Shown one piece after another: positions 18,518 to 27,659 of a DNA stretch of 64,000 bases (positions within the stretch are counted from its first letter, which is position 1; each line of letters opens with the position of its first letter). Source of the stretch: Pseudomonas silesiensis (lineage in GTDB: Bacteria > Pseudomonadota > Gammaproteobacteria > Pseudomonadales > Pseudomonadaceae); the NCBI RefSeq assembly GCF_001661075.1, contig NZ_CP014870.1:2934501-2998500 (forward strand), given 5' to 3'. A program made the translations under genes and the position numbers. The notes beneath the pieces are model-generated. The model was not told where the DNA came from and did not search any database. It worked only from the letters and a program-made list of their open reading frames with translations.

Positions 18518-18873
18518 AGCAGCAGTCCGACCTGGGTGCGCTTGGGTAACTTGCGCACCACCAGTTGATGGGAGCGTTGCAACAACGCTTGCAGTTCTTG
18601 GGCGCCGAGCGGGTAGGGCGTCGCCATGATGATCCACTGCGCTCGCGCCAGATAAGGCGCCGGATGAATCCCCGGACGGTCGCAATGACCGAGAAACAGA
18701 TCCTTGTCGACCTTGAACGCCAGGGATTCGCCCCGCAGGTTCTGCAAGGCGAACATCTTGTTCCCGGCAATCGAAAACACCCGCACGCCGCCCCACTTGT
18801 AGTCTTCCCGCGCACCGGGCAATGCCAGGCAGAACTTCGCCACATCCTCTTCGCTCATGCGTGCGGCTTTCAT
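18514..18873 (-). CDS. MmcQ/YjbR family protein
   Basis: A 119-residue protein of the MmcQ/YjbR family, with a double-wing DNA-binding-like fold. Typical stretches are CLALPGAREDYKWGGVRVFSIAGNKMF at the N-terminal side and PYLARAQWIIMATPYPLGAQEL in the centre. No physiological role is established for the family. The gene starts inside the last codons of the truncated LysR gene (4-bp ATGA overlap), so it was probably co-transcribed with that regulator before the regulator was disrupted. Its own end overlaps the DUF1294 gene. Confidence 0.85.
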   Translation of the reverse strand: MKAARMSEEDVAKFCLALPGAREDYKWGGVRVFSIAGNKMFALQNLRGESLAFKVDKDLFLGHCDRPGIHPAPYLARAQWIIMATPYPLGAQELQALLQRSHQLVVRKLPKRTQVGLLL

Positions 18874-19499
18874 AACAATCGTTCCCCACAGGCGTTGAAT
18901 GATTCGATCAAATGGTCGATCCAGGCGCGCACCGCCGGCATCACCCCGCGCCGATGAGGGTAGACCGCTTGCAGCCAGCCGCCAGGCAACGACCAGTCAG
19001 GCAGCAACTGCACCAGTGAGCCGTCTGCCAGCGCTTGCTCGCAATACATCATCGGCAACATGGTAAAACCCTGGCCCGCCAGGGTGCAGGCCTTGCGCAC
19101 GATGAAATCGTCGATACCCAATCGTGCTTCGAGGGTCAGGTCGACGCTGTTGCCCTGTTGGTCGAGCAGGCGGATGTGCACCATGCGATCGGCTTCCAGC
19201 GCGCCAAGTACCGGGAGATTTTTCAGATCTTCAGGGTGGTTGATCTCACGGCCGTGCAGGAAGGCGGGGCTGGCGACCATCGCCATTTGCGCCTGACGCA
19301 GGCGTCGGGTGACCAGCAAGGGGTCTTCGTCGCCCAACTCCCGCACGCGCAGGGCGACGTCGACGCCCTCGGTCACCAGGTCGACCCGACGATTGAGCAA
19401 CATGACCTCCAGTTGAACTTTCGGGAACTTTGCCAGGAAATCGCTGATCACGTTCGGTAGAATTTCGTGAGCCAACCCTACGGGACAGGACACCCGCCA
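18870..19499 (-). pseudogene. LysR-type regulator, C-terminal fragment (HTH lost)
   Basis: About 207 residues of the effector-binding domain remain, beginning at WRVSCPVGLAHEIL and ending GERLL. An in-frame TAG lies just upstream of the residual KFENWRVS. A normal protein of this group has about 90 more residues, including the winged HTH, as the intact paralog at 19868-20791 shows (SSPVGLASQFL aligns with SCPVGLAHEIL). The missing start is still visible beside azoR at 23270-23287 (MQDLNV). The gene has therefore been broken by the 3.8-kb segment between. It overlaps the YjbR gene at its 3' end. Confidence 0.85.
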
Positions 19500-19867
19500 A
19501 TTTTCGAATTTTGCCTAACAATGAACAGGTTAGGTTGATCCGTGATTTGATAAATTGTCAAAAAGTCGAATTTAACGCAAAGAAATCCGGCTTTTCTCGG
19601 GCACCTAAACCCTAGTCAAATCCACGATAGCGGATCGTGTCATCTATCCCACAAAGCTGCTTCGGCGACGCACGTCAGATTATTTTCCCGCAACATTATG
19701 TGGAATGTTTTGTGGCTACGCGAAAGAAATCACCCTGTTTTAGACGCTCCCGTAGCCGTCAAACCGCGCGTTGAAGCAGGCGTAGCGAGGAGACCAACAT
19801 TTCAAACTAGTTTATCTGAGTGCACACGTTCATTCGTCCTTCCGCTCTGCATTCTTTCCGTGGCTGA
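19500..19867. other. AT-richer non-coding gap at the left edge of the foreign segment
   Basis: These 368 nt are more AT-rich than the chromosome average and begin exactly where the LysR fragment loses similarity. No frame shows protein-like features on either strand. No transposase remnant or attachment-site repeat was recognised. Confidence 0.5.
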
Positions 19868-20791
19868 TTACAAAGTTCGATCTCCACACTTATTGAAGGC
19901 CTGCTCTAGATGATCTAGCCATGCTCGAATTGCGGGTAGCACACCGCGTCGATGTGGATAGGCGGCCTGTAGCCAGGCCGGCGGGCAGTGCCAATCAGGT
20001 AGCAGGCGTACTAACGCGCCACTAGCAAGTTCAGCTTCACAATACATCATCGGTAGTACAGTGAACCCCAGCCCGGCCAAGGCTGCTTCTTTGCGCATTT
20101 CGAAGTCCTCCACGCCCAGCCGCGCGGGCATTACCAACTCGAAGCGTTCGCCTTTTGAATTGTGCAATCGAGTACGGGCAAGACGATCTGAGTCAAGAGC
20201 ACCAAGGAAAGGCAAAGTAGTCAGCTCTCTTGGATGACTAAAGTTGTGCGCTTTAGCAAATATTGGAGAGGCCACCACTTCAGTGTGGGCTTCTCTCAGG
20301 CGGCGGGTCACGAGATTTGGCTCTTCGTCTCCGGTCTCCCGTACCCGCAGTGCAACGTCAATGCCTTCGTTGATCAAATCTACACGACGATTAACTAAGA
20401 GCAAATCTAGTTGTACCTGCGGGTATTGCAGCAGAAAGTCTCGTACAAGCGGACTAAGAAATTGACTGGCTAAGCCCACGGGACTGCTGACTCGCAGCGG
20501 CCCTCGTGGCTCAGCTGTGACGCTGGCAACCACCTCATCGGCCAACTCAGCCTCAAGCAGCATCGCCTGGCAGTGGCTCAGATAGCGCTCACCCAGTGCG
20601 GTGAGTTGCATCTTGCGGGTCGTGCGTTGTAGCAGTCTGGCGTTCAGGCGCGCCTCAAGCTCTGCGATGCGTCGCGACAGTCGGGATTTAGGTACACCCA
20701 AAAGGCGTCCGGCGGCCGCGAATCCGCCAGCTTCGACGACTTTGGCGAAATAAAATAGATCGTTCAGATTCTTGGGATCGCCGACTGTCAC
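19868..20791 (-). CDS. LysR-family transcriptional regulator
   Basis: A 307-residue LysR regulator of normal length. The N-terminal winged HTH is clear (NLNDLFYFAKVVEAGGFAAAGRLLGVPKSRLSRRIAELEA, first 50 residues), followed by the substrate-binding domain (PVGLASQFLSPLVRDFLLQYPQ). It is closely similar to the broken LysR at 18870. The start is a GTG at 20791 with a weak AGG upstream, so it is less certain. Codon use is less GC-rich than in the flanking core genes, which with the broken neighbours suggests acquisition by transfer. No obvious divergent target gene is intact next to it. Confidence 0.87.
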   Translation of the reverse strand: MTVGDPKNLNDLFYFAKVVEAGGFAAAGRLLGVPKSRLSRRIAELEARLNARLLQRTTRKMQLTALGERYLSHCQAMLLEAELADEVVASVTAEPRGPLRVSSPVGLASQFLSPLVRDFLLQYPQVQLDLLLVNRRVDLINEGIDVALRVRETGDEEPNLVTRRLREAHTEVVASPIFAKAHNFSHPRELTTLPFLGALDSDRLARTRLHNSKGERFELVMPARLGVEDFEMRKEAALAGLGFTVLPMMYCEAELASGALVRLLPDWHCPPAWLQAAYPHRRGVLPAIRAWLDHLEQAFNKCGDRTL

Positions 20792-21048
20792 TTGAGTTAA
20801 ACCTATCCGAATCAGTAGGGGGTGATAGTACGATGAAAAGGCGGGCTTCCAATTCAGAATTCAAAGCTTGAAGTCGAATAACGACGAGGGCGACCGGATC
20901 CCGTAAATTCTGCTTCGATCGTACTTCACGCGTCACGCCTCTCGACCAGATCAATCATTTCCATAATCAGGCTCATACTCCGATACCAATAAACACGTTG
21001 TCACTCATCGATGAGCATCCTTGCCAGCCTAGGGCCGGTAACACCACA

Positions 21049-21699
21049 CTACGGGCGTGTCAGCGCTACCGACTGTGCCAAATCGAAAACGATACGGGCA
21101 CGCCAAAACCCGGCACCCTGGTTTTCGGCCTGTATCAATGCTTGATTCAGCAGCTCATTCACATATTTGCGTGATGACGGCGTAGCGTCTTTGAGCAGCA
21201 GTTGTCCCTTGACTCTCAGCAGTTCTGGCAGAAACCATCGCTCATCACGCGACGAGGCAATACGTATGGTTTCATCGATCGTCGCCAGGGCCTGCTGGTT
21301 CAAGCCCAGCATCGCCATCCCTTGCACACCTTCGCAACGCAGCAGGCTATAAAACGGACTGGCGCCTTGCTGGTCCATTTCGCTCAATGTTTCACTCAGT
21401 CCGCGTAAACCCTCCTCTGGCTTATCCTGACGAATCAGGAGAATGCTTTCGAAGCATCGAGTGAGTTGGCGCCAGATCGGCAGGTCATGCCGAGCGATGC
21501 TTTTCTGCATCGTGGCGAGATGAATACTCACCCTGGATAGATCGTCGGCGATCAGCGCCATTGGCAAGGCACTAAAGCATAGGGTGTACCAGAGGGTTGC
21601 GGGGTGATTGAGGGTGATGGACTTCGCTACATTCTCGTCGATATGCAATAGAGCCTGGTTAACCTCACCTTGCAGCAGCTCAATATGCGCCTTGATACC
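21049..21699 (-). pseudogene. Helical-repeat (TPR-like) C-terminal fragment of a large regulator
   Basis: About 215 residues of helical hairpins (GIKAHIELLQGEVNQALLHI, GVQGMAMLGLNQQALATIDE, GQLLLKDATPSSRKYVNELL) read like the TPR tail of large ATP-binding winged-helix regulators. There is no HTH or NTPase part, and the frame has no convincing start. At its 5' side it abuts an unrelated dehydrogenase fragment on the other strand within a few bases of 21700. I interpret it as a 3' gene remnant left by recombination; the parent family is uncertain. Confidence 0.45.
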
Positions 21700-21700
21700 G

Positions 21701-22354
21701 TGCGCCCCTGACTATGTCCTCGTACCGCGATCGAGACTCGACGATTTCACAACGGCTTACCGGGAAGCAATACAGCGTTTATTCCCAAAGCTTGAGGACA
21801 ATCTGGACTATACGAGCATCATCAATGATCGACAGCTGCAGCGACTCACCGGCTATATCCTCGATGCGGAACAGAAGGGCGCCGAGATTATTCCGCTGTT
21901 CCCGGCTCTTCAGGGGAGGCGGTTACCACACACGCTCATTTTGAATCCCTGCGACGACATGGACGTCATGCGCGAGGAAATATTCGGCCCGCTCCTGCCC
22001 GTTGTGACCTATGATCGGATCGAAGAGGCCTTGCACTACGTAACAGAGAGGCCCCGGCCACTGGCTCTCTACTATTTTGGCCATGACAGGAAGGAGCAGG
22101 AGCGAGTGCTTTACCAAACACACTCAGGCGGTGTATGCCTGAACGACACGCTGATGCATGTAGCGCAGGACGACTTGCCTTTTGGTGGTGTCGGGCAGTC
22201 GGGAATGGGGCACTATCACGGGCACGAAGGTTTCCTCACGTTCAGCCACGCAAAAAGCGTGTTCAGCAAGGGCGGAATCAACTCTGCGCGATTGATATAT
22301 CCACCCTATGGGAAAACCATCCAGAAAATTATCTACTGGCTGTACCTGCGATGA
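21701..22354 (+). pseudogene. Coniferyl-aldehyde-dehydrogenase-like fragment (C-terminal half)
   Basis: About 217 residues of a class-3-like aldehyde dehydrogenase remain, from APDYVLVPRSRLDDF to the normal-looking end PPYGKTIQKIIYWLYLR. Motifs present are EEIFGPLLPVVTYD, SGGVCLNDTLMHV and LPFGGVGQSGMGHYHG. The N-terminal 250 or so residues, with the NAD-binding fold and the GQxC active-site segment, are absent. The break falls at the catalytic Cys position. It cannot be an active dehydrogenase. Its stop overlaps the start of the alginate lyase gene (ATGA). Confidence 0.8.
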
Positions 22355-23016
22355 TTGACCTAGCAATATGGAATTTGACCATTCCTGTCGGAACACCTTC
22401 CAAGGTTATTGATACCCCGCGTTTGGTAGGCGGTTATTCGGATCGTTACTTTCGATCCGGCAACACCCTTTTTTTCTGGTCACCGGTGACGGGGTCTACC
22501 ACCTCCAAGTCAGAGTTTCCGCGCAGCGAGCTACGTGAGACGTTTAATGATGGACGTTTACGCAACTGGACCTATCCGGAAGCCGACAATGCGCTGAAAG
22601 CTACATTAGCCATCAACCAGATGCCTTCTTCCGGCAGGGTTATCATTGGGCAGATCCATATTTACCAGGGCAAAGGTCCGTTGCTGAAGGTCGAGTACCT
22701 GTACGACGCAGGTAAGAAAAGGGGCGATGTTGTCGCCAAATATCGGCAAAAACCCGGCAGCGACGACATTGCCGTCACCATCGCCAAGGACATTGCCCTT
22801 GACGAGCGTTTCTCTTATAGCGTGAATTTGAGTTCCGCCGGTTATCTGAAAGTCAGCGCCGAAAACTACAGTTGGGGTCAGCAGTTGAGTTCGAGCTGGA
22901 AGAACAAAAAGCTATACTTCAAGGCCGGCGTCTATACCCAAGACAACACCGGCTATAACGATGAAGGCGCCAAGGCGACTTTCTATAAACTGGATGTTGG
23001 CCATCAGAAAAAATGA
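22351..23016 (+). CDS. Polysaccharide lyase family 7 (alginate lyase)
   Basis: A 221-residue PL7 lyase that cleaves alginate by beta-elimination. The three family motifs are intact: RSELRE at 58-63, QIHIYQ at 101-106 and YFKAGVYTQ at 189-197, supplying the catalytic Arg, Gln, His and Tyr. Length matches single-domain PL7 enzymes. No signal peptide is visible (MIDLAIWNLTIPVG), so it may act in the cytoplasm or leave by a non-classical route. The ATG overlaps the stop of the dehydrogenase remnant. The frame is open farther upstream, but that part is out-of-frame dehydrogenase sequence. It lies in the scarred region and not in an alginate biosynthesis cluster. Confidence 0.88.
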   Translation: MIDLAIWNLTIPVGTPSKVIDTPRLVGGYSDRYFRSGNTLFFWSPVTGSTTSKSEFPRSELRETFNDGRLRNWTYPEADNALKATLAINQMPSSGRVIIGQIHIYQGKGPLLKVEYLYDAGKKRGDVVAKYRQKPGSDDIAVTIAKDIALDERFSYSVNLSSAGYLKVSAENYSWGQQLSSSWKNKKLYFKAGVYTQDNTGYNDEGAKATFYKLDVGHQKK

Positions 23017-23269
23017 GCGCGCTCGTGATTGCTGCCCGTCACCACAGGTAGCTCGCTACTCAGTGAGGCTGGAGAGCTTCTATCTCTGGTCGCTGGTTTC
23101 AGGGACATGCGGAGCCAAAGGATGACGGCATTAAGAGAGTTGGGTTAGGGAGCAGGCAGAGAAGGCAGAGAAGGCAGGGTAGGGCACTGAACGTGACCTG
23201 CTATCACTCACGCAGGAAGGGCATTCTGCTAGCTTGACAACTTTTTGGGTTTTTTGGTCTTTCTAGGAA
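23017..23269. other. Non-coding right edge of the foreign segment
   Basis: No gene is seen. A short direct repeat (GCAGAGAAGGCAGAGAAGGCAG) lies near 23156-23177, and a T-rich patch follows. The region ends where the residual LysR start codons begin. Confidence 0.4.
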
Positions 23270-23287
23270 AACATTGAGGTCTTGCAT
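23270..23287 (-). pseudogene. Residual 5' end of the broken LysR gene
   Basis: ATG with five following codons (MQDLNV) is preceded by GAG at a ribosome-site distance. It matches the start expected for this LysR group (the intact paralog has NLNDLF). It stands 128 nt from, and divergent to, azoR, the classic LysR layout. Similarity stops after the fifth or sixth codon. Confidence 0.6.
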
Positions 23288-23415
23288 GCGGGTCACTCGA
23301 TTGTTCTATCAGTGGGACGAACTATCGCATTGTTGCCATCTAATCAGCTATTGGTTTCGCCTGTAGGATGATCTCCATCAGATCGCCATGAGCGGTCCTC
23401 ACTTGGAGATCCCAC

Positions 23416-24027
23416 ATGAAATTGCTGCATATCGATTCGAGCATTCTTGGTGACAACTCGGCTTCCCGTCAGTTGAGCAGCGAAGTCGTCAAAGCCTGGC
23501 AAACCGCCGAGCCGAGCGCCGTGGTGACTTACCGTGACCTGGCTGCCGATGCCATCAGCCATTACTCTGCCACCACCCTGGTGGCTGCCGGCACCACGGC
23601 TGAACTGCGCAATGCCGCACAACAGCACGAAGCCGAGCTGAGTGCCCAGGCGCTGGCTGAATTCCTTGCCGCCGATGCCGTGGTAGTTGCAGCCCCGATG
23701 TACAACTTCACCATCCCGACCCAGCTCAAGGCGTGGATCGACCGCATCGCCGTTGCCGGTCAGACCTTCCGCTACACCGAAGCCGGCCCTGAAGGCCTGT
23801 GCGGCAACAAGAAAGTGGTGATCGTGTCGACTTCCGGCGGTCTGCATCTCGGTCAGGCCACTGGCGTTGCCCACGAAGAGTACTTGAAGGTGATGTTTGG
23901 TTTTCTCGGCATCACCGACATCGAGTTCGTCCGCGCCCATGGCCTGGCGTACGGTGATGAAGTACGCACCAAAGCCATGAGCGATGCACAGGCGCATATC
24001 AGCGAGCAGCTGTTCGACGCCGCATAA
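23416..24027 (+). CDS. azoR: FMN-dependent NADH:quinone oxidoreductase / azoreductase
   Basis: A 203-residue flavodoxin-fold enzyme of the AzoR family. It reduces quinones and azo compounds with NADH. Family features are the N-terminal [21 protein letters not shown] phosphate-binding loop, [19 protein letters not shown] near 95, VSTSGGL near 140 and [14 protein letters not shown] near 175. GGAG precedes the ATG. The gene was probably controlled by the divergent LysR regulator whose remnants flank the foreign segment; with that regulator broken, its control may have changed. The second LysR nearby could be a substitute, but this is only inference. Confidence 0.93.
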   Translation: MKLLHIDSSILGDNSASRQLSSEVVKAWQTAEPSAVVTYRDLAADAISHYSATTLVAAGTTAELRNAAQQHEAELSAQALAEFLAADAVVVAAPMYNFTIPTQLKAWIDRIAVAGQTFRYTEAGPEGLCGNKKVVIVSTSGGLHLGQATGVAHEEYLKVMFGFLGITDIEFVRAHGLAYGDEVRTKAMSDAQAHISEQLFDAA

Positions 24028-24196
24028 GGCGCAGGCAAGCGGCCTCAAACAGCTCGGGCAACAGGCAAAAAACTCTGTATTCTGATCACGCAAGTGCCAG
24101 ATGCGGAGTTTTTTGTATCTGGGTGTTGCAGGTTCTGGCCCGGGATATGCAATCCAAGGTTGCCGTTTCCGGTCACGTAACAGGGTGGGGCACCCT

Positions 24197-25234
24197 ATGA
24201 AGCGTCTTTGTGCAAGTTTACTGATGTGTCTGCTCGGCAGCCTGAATCCAGTGCACGCCGCCCCTGCGCCGCATCCGCACTGGAGCGTCGGTTTCCATGA
24301 GATGAGCTTTCTCGATCCGCTGGATCAACAGCCGATGCGCGCCATCGCTTTCTATCCTTCCAGCGACAAGGAACACACCAGCACACTCGAGGGCTATACC
24401 GTCGAAGCCGGCGAAGACACTCGCGTGGCCATCGGTCGTTTCCCGATGCTGATGCTGTCCCATGGCAACACCGGAACCCCGCTGGCCCTGCACGATCTCG
24501 CCACCTCGCTGGCGCGCAAGGGGTTCGTCGTGGTGGCGGTGATCCATCCTGGCGACAACTCCAGGGACCACAGTCGCCTGGGTACCTTGAGCAATCTGTA
24601 CGGCCGGCCGATCCAGGTTTCCCAGGCCATCACAGAGGCCCTGGGCGATCGCATGCTCGCGCCCTTCGTCAACGCCAACCAGGTCGGCGTGATCGGTTAT
24701 TCGGCAGGTGGGGAAACCGCATTGATCCTCTCCGGTGCGACGCCTGACCTGGACCGTCTGCGCCGCTACTGCCAGGAGCGGCCGGATGATCGCGATGCGT
24801 GCAACACTCAAGGCGAATTGATCGTTGACCGCGATGACCTGCAACCGGTGGCAGACCCTCGGGTGCATGCCTTGCTGCTGATGGCGCCGCTGAGCCTGAA
24901 GTTCGGGCGCCATACCCTGGCCGACGTGCATGTGCCGGTACTGCTGTACAGCGGCGACGGCGACAAACTGGTGGCATTCGACAAGAACGCCGCAGCGCTG
25001 GCGCGCAAGCTGCCGATCGCGCCGGACTTCAAGTTGCTGGCCGGGGCGGGGCACTTCGTGTTCATGGCGCCTTGTACCGAAGAACAACTGGCGGCGATGC
25101 CTGCCTTGTGCACTGACGCTGACGGCGTCGATCGCAAGGACATTCACCGCACCATGATTTCTGAAGCGGGGCGGTTCTTTTCCCATGCGCTGGGCAAACC
25201 GGACAGGGCCGGCATGCAAACCGCCGATCAATAA
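24197..25234 (+). CDS. Exported alpha/beta hydrolase (dienelactone hydrolase-like)
   Basis: A 345-residue secreted or periplasmic hydrolase. The signal peptide is MKRLCASLLMCLLGSLNPVHA. The alpha/beta-hydrolase core has the oxyanion-side motif LSHGNTG near 92, the nucleophile elbow GYSAGGE near 172 (Ser nucleophile) and GAGHF near 297 (catalytic His). Similar proteins are annotated as dienelactone hydrolase or platelet-activating-factor acetylhydrolase-like; the substrate is unknown. ATG 24197 is chosen because it opens the signal peptide and follows a G-rich site; the frame extends upstream without such features. Confidence 0.85.
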   Translation: MKRLCASLLMCLLGSLNPVHAAPAPHPHWSVGFHEMSFLDPLDQQPMRAIAFYPSSDKEHTSTLEGYTVEAGEDTRVAIGRFPMLMLSHGNTGTPLALHDLATSLARKGFVVVAVIHPGDNSRDHSRLGTLSNLYGRPIQVSQAITEALGDRMLAPFVNANQVGVIGYSAGGETALILSGATPDLDRLRRYCQERPDDRDACNTQGELIVDRDDLQPVADPRVHALLLMAPLSLKFGRHTLADVHVPVLLYSGDGDKLVAFDKNAAALARKLPIAPDFKLLAGAGHFVFMAPCTEEQLAAMPALCTDADGVDRKDIHRTMISEAGRFFSHALGKPDRAGMQTADQ

Positions 25235-25272
25235 GGTACACGCTGTCCCCCTGTAGGAGCGGGCCGCGTCTG

Positions 25273-26460
25273 TCAGGCCATTGCGCGGCGTTTCAGCAGC
25301 AAGGTCAAACCGAGTCCGCTCACCGACAACAGCGCCGCACTGAAGAAAATCCACGAATACCCCAGGTTCAAGGCGATTGCCCCCATCAATGGCCCGGCAA
25401 TCGCCAGCGCCAGGTCGAAGAACACCGCATAGGCGCTCAACCCTGCGCCGCGACTGGAATTGGGCACCTGCTTGATCGCCTCCACACCCAGTGCCGGGTA
25501 CACCAACGACAAGCCGAAGCCGGTCAGCCCTGCGCCGATCAACGCGTAAGTGGTCGAGGGCGCAAGCCATAGCAGCCCCAGGCCCAGGGTTTCAATGCTC
25601 ATGCAGGCAATGGCCGAGGTGAATCCACCAAAGCGGCCGATGCTGGAAATGAACAACAGCCGCGCCAGGATGAAACAGACGCCAAACACCGTCAGGCAGT
25701 AAGCCGCGCCGACCCAGCCGCGGCTGACGTAATACAAAGTGATAAAAGTGGTCAGGGTGCCGTAGCCGATGGAGGCCAGGCTCAGGCTCGCGCCAAACGG
25801 CGCAATGCGCCCGAACACCGCCCAGAATGGCAGGCGTTCGCCGCGAATCACCGGTACCGAGGGTTTGTTGCGGATCAGCAGCAATGCCGCCAGCGCCAGC
25901 AGTGACAGTGCGATACCCAGGCTGGCGAACCCCAGCTCACCGACCATCACCACCCCCAACGGCGCACCGATGGCGATGGCACCGTAGGAGGCGATGCCAT
26001 TCCAGGAGATCGAACGGGCAGTGTGCTCAGCGCCGACCTGGCCCATGCACCAGCTGATGGTGCCGACGCCGATCAGGCCCTGGGCGACCCCCAGCAACAA
26101 GCGGCCGGCAATCAGGATCAACAGGCTCGGCAGGGGAAAACTTTGCAGCAGCGTTGAGATCAAGGTCAACACGCCACTCAACACAATCCCCGAAAGCCCG
26201 TAAACAATCGCCCGCTTGGTGCCGATGTTGTCCGACATGCGCCCGGCCATGGGCCGGCTGAGCAGGGTGGCGAGATACTGGCAGCCGATGGTCATTCCCG
26301 CCACGACGGCGCTGAAGCCCAGCTGTTCGTGCACATAGCCCGGCAAGACGGCGATCGGCAGGCCGATGCACAGGAAGGCAATGAAGGTATAAAAGACGAT
26401 GGAGACGATCTGCAGGGTGATCGCCAGGGAGCTTTGCGGGGGCAGTTGCTGCACAGACAT
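25273..26460 (-). CDS. MFS transporter (YhhS-type)
   Basis: A 395-residue major facilitator with about twelve membrane helices. The loop 2-3 motif reads SRPMAGRMSDNIGTKRA (about residues 68-84), the MFS motif A. The second half has a matching arrangement (LLFISSIGRFGG). It resembles the YhhS/YfcJ group of arabinose-polymer-like exporters, though the substrate is not known. Start is uncertain: ATG 26460 is used, but a Met pair at 26499/26496 is in frame and neither has a good ribosome site. It is transcribed alone and ends next to a decayed REP. Confidence 0.87.
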   Translation of the reverse strand: MSVQQLPPQSSLAITLQIVSIVFYTFIAFLCIGLPIAVLPGYVHEQLGFSAVVAGMTIGCQYLATLLSRPMAGRMSDNIGTKRAIVYGLSGIVLSGVLTLISTLLQSFPLPSLLILIAGRLLLGVAQGLIGVGTISWCMGQVGAEHTARSISWNGIASYGAIAIGAPLGVVMVGELGFASLGIALSLLALAALLLIRNKPSVPVIRGERLPFWAVFGRIAPFGASLSLASIGYGTLTTFITLYYVSRGWVGAAYCLTVFGVCFILARLLFISSIGRFGGFTSAIACMSIETLGLGLLWLAPSTTYALIGAGLTGFGLSLVYPALGVEAIKQVPNSSRGAGLSAYAVFFDLALAIAGPLMGAIALNLGYSWIFFSAALLSVSGLGLTLLLKRRAMA

Positions 26461-26578
26461 AGGGCTCGTTCGCGGGCGGCGGTAGGAGAATTGCATCATG
26501 GCTTGGGTCGGGAATAAAAGGAAGCAGGCTAACGATGTTGATTGAGATCCGGGCTGCGTCTTCAGTATTGGCTGTCAG

Positions 26579-26659
26579 GGCCTCTTCGCGGGCAAGCCCG
26601 CTCCCACAGGGTTTTGTGCTGTACACGGGCTTTGTGTACGACATAAACCCCTGTGGGAG
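26579..26659. repeat. REP doublet, second copy interrupted by the IS110 element
   Basis: An intact REP (26579-26611) is followed by a spacer reading GTACACGGGCTTTGTGTACG, then GTGGGAG, where the second REP is broken at 26659. The rest of that REP resumes at 27837. A closely matching, unbroken doublet with the same spacer lies at 36577-36670. Confidence 0.9.
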
Positions 26660-26666
26660 ATTCTAT

Positions 26667-26687
26667 GGTTGAGGGGAAGCCTCAACC
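26667..26687 (-). terminator. Hairpin spanning the transposase stop codon
   Basis: GGTTGAGG and CCTCAACC form an 8-bp stem with a 5-nt loop, 7 nt inside the element end, and include the transposase stop. It may end the transposase transcript or mark the right end. Confidence 0.5.
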
Positions 26688-27629
26688 TGCTTTCGGTTGG
26701 TATTCGCTCTGCCCTTTCAGCAGGGCGAATACGATTCGAGCGAGTTTGCGAGCCAGTATCACCAGCGCTTGCGTGGTACTGAATCCTCGATCCCTTTGCT
26801 CCTGGTAAAACCCGTTCCAGGTTGACGTACGGCTGGCCGACATGGCCGCGTTGTGCAGAAGTCGGCGTGCCTCGGGATCTCCACGTTTGGTCAAGCTCCT
26901 TCGACCGTCTTTCTGTCCTGATTTCGAGACTCGCAAATCCATTCCTAGAAAAGCGATGAATGCGTCCGCGTTTCTGAAGTCGCCTCGTTGAAATGCCGCG
27001 ATCAGGCGAGCGCCCGTCAGAAATCCGATCCCTTCAACTTTCATGCAGCGCTTTAACTGAGCGAGTAAGCCAGCCTCTTTCAAGTGATCATTGATCATCT
27101 TTTCAACCAGCACCTCAAGCTTCTGCATTGATGCTACTTGCGCGGCAAAGGCTGTTTTGAGGAGCGGTTCATTCGACCAGCTTTGCACCAAGCCAACTCG
27201 GGCCTGAACCAATGCAGAACGACGGCGAAAAAGACTCAAAAGCCTGCGATACAGGGGGGAAGGCGGGATCCATGGATGCAACTCTTCGTGTTCGTTCTTC
27301 AGGTAGCGAGCGAGCAATTTGGCATCCAGCGCATCGGTCTTCGCACGAATTTTCACGCCTTTGCGGTAATGGCTCAGCTCATAGCCATCCACCATGTAGA
27401 TCGTGCAGCCGGCCTCATGGGCCAGATCGGCAAACTCTAAGTGATAGATATTGGTGGACTCAATGGCGACTTCGACAGCCCCTGGCAAGCCCTTCAGCCA
27501 TTGCTTGATCGCCGTCTTGTTGTTGGGAATCGTCTCAAGCAGATCCAGCTCAGCTTGAAAGATCACCAACTCATTCTTGGCGACATCGACGCCAACGATT
27601 GGCATCAGGACAGAAACTGGCATTGCCAT
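26682..27629 (-). CDS. IS110-family transposase (DEDD recombinase)
   Basis: A 315-residue recombinase. The RuvC-like N-terminal domain carries the DEDD residues as Asp15 (VGVDVAKNEL), Glu57 (AIESTNIYH), Asp99 and Asp102 (KTDALDAKLLARY). The C-terminal transposase_20 domain has KVEGIGFLTGARLIAAF (about 197-213) and the conserved serine segment NAAMSASRTS (near 264). Length and motifs are intact, so the enzyme may be active. ATG 27629 follows GGGGGA; the frame remains open 30 codons upstream through the predicted bridge RNA and is unlikely to be used. Such enzymes act as bridge-RNA-guided recombinases. Confidence 0.93.
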   Translation of the reverse strand: MAMPVSVLMPIVGVDVAKNELVIFQAELDLLETIPNNKTAIKQWLKGLPGAVEVAIESTNIYHLEFADLAHEAGCTIYMVDGYELSHYRKGVKIRAKTDALDAKLLARYLKNEHEELHPWIPPSPLYRRLLSLFRRRSALVQARVGLVQSWSNEPLLKTAFAAQVASMQKLEVLVEKMINDHLKEAGLLAQLKRCMKVEGIGFLTGARLIAAFQRGDFRNADAFIAFLGMDLRVSKSGQKDGRRSLTKRGDPEARRLLHNAAMSASRTSTWNGFYQEQRDRGFSTTQALVILARKLARIVFALLKGQSEYQPKAG

Positions 27630-27659
27630 TGAAATTCCCCCGAGATATGGTTTTGAACA

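Noticed and set aside
22135..22350. Upstream extension of the alginate lyase frame
   Set aside because: It reads the dehydrogenase remnant in another frame; PL7 homology begins at MIDLAIWN (22351).
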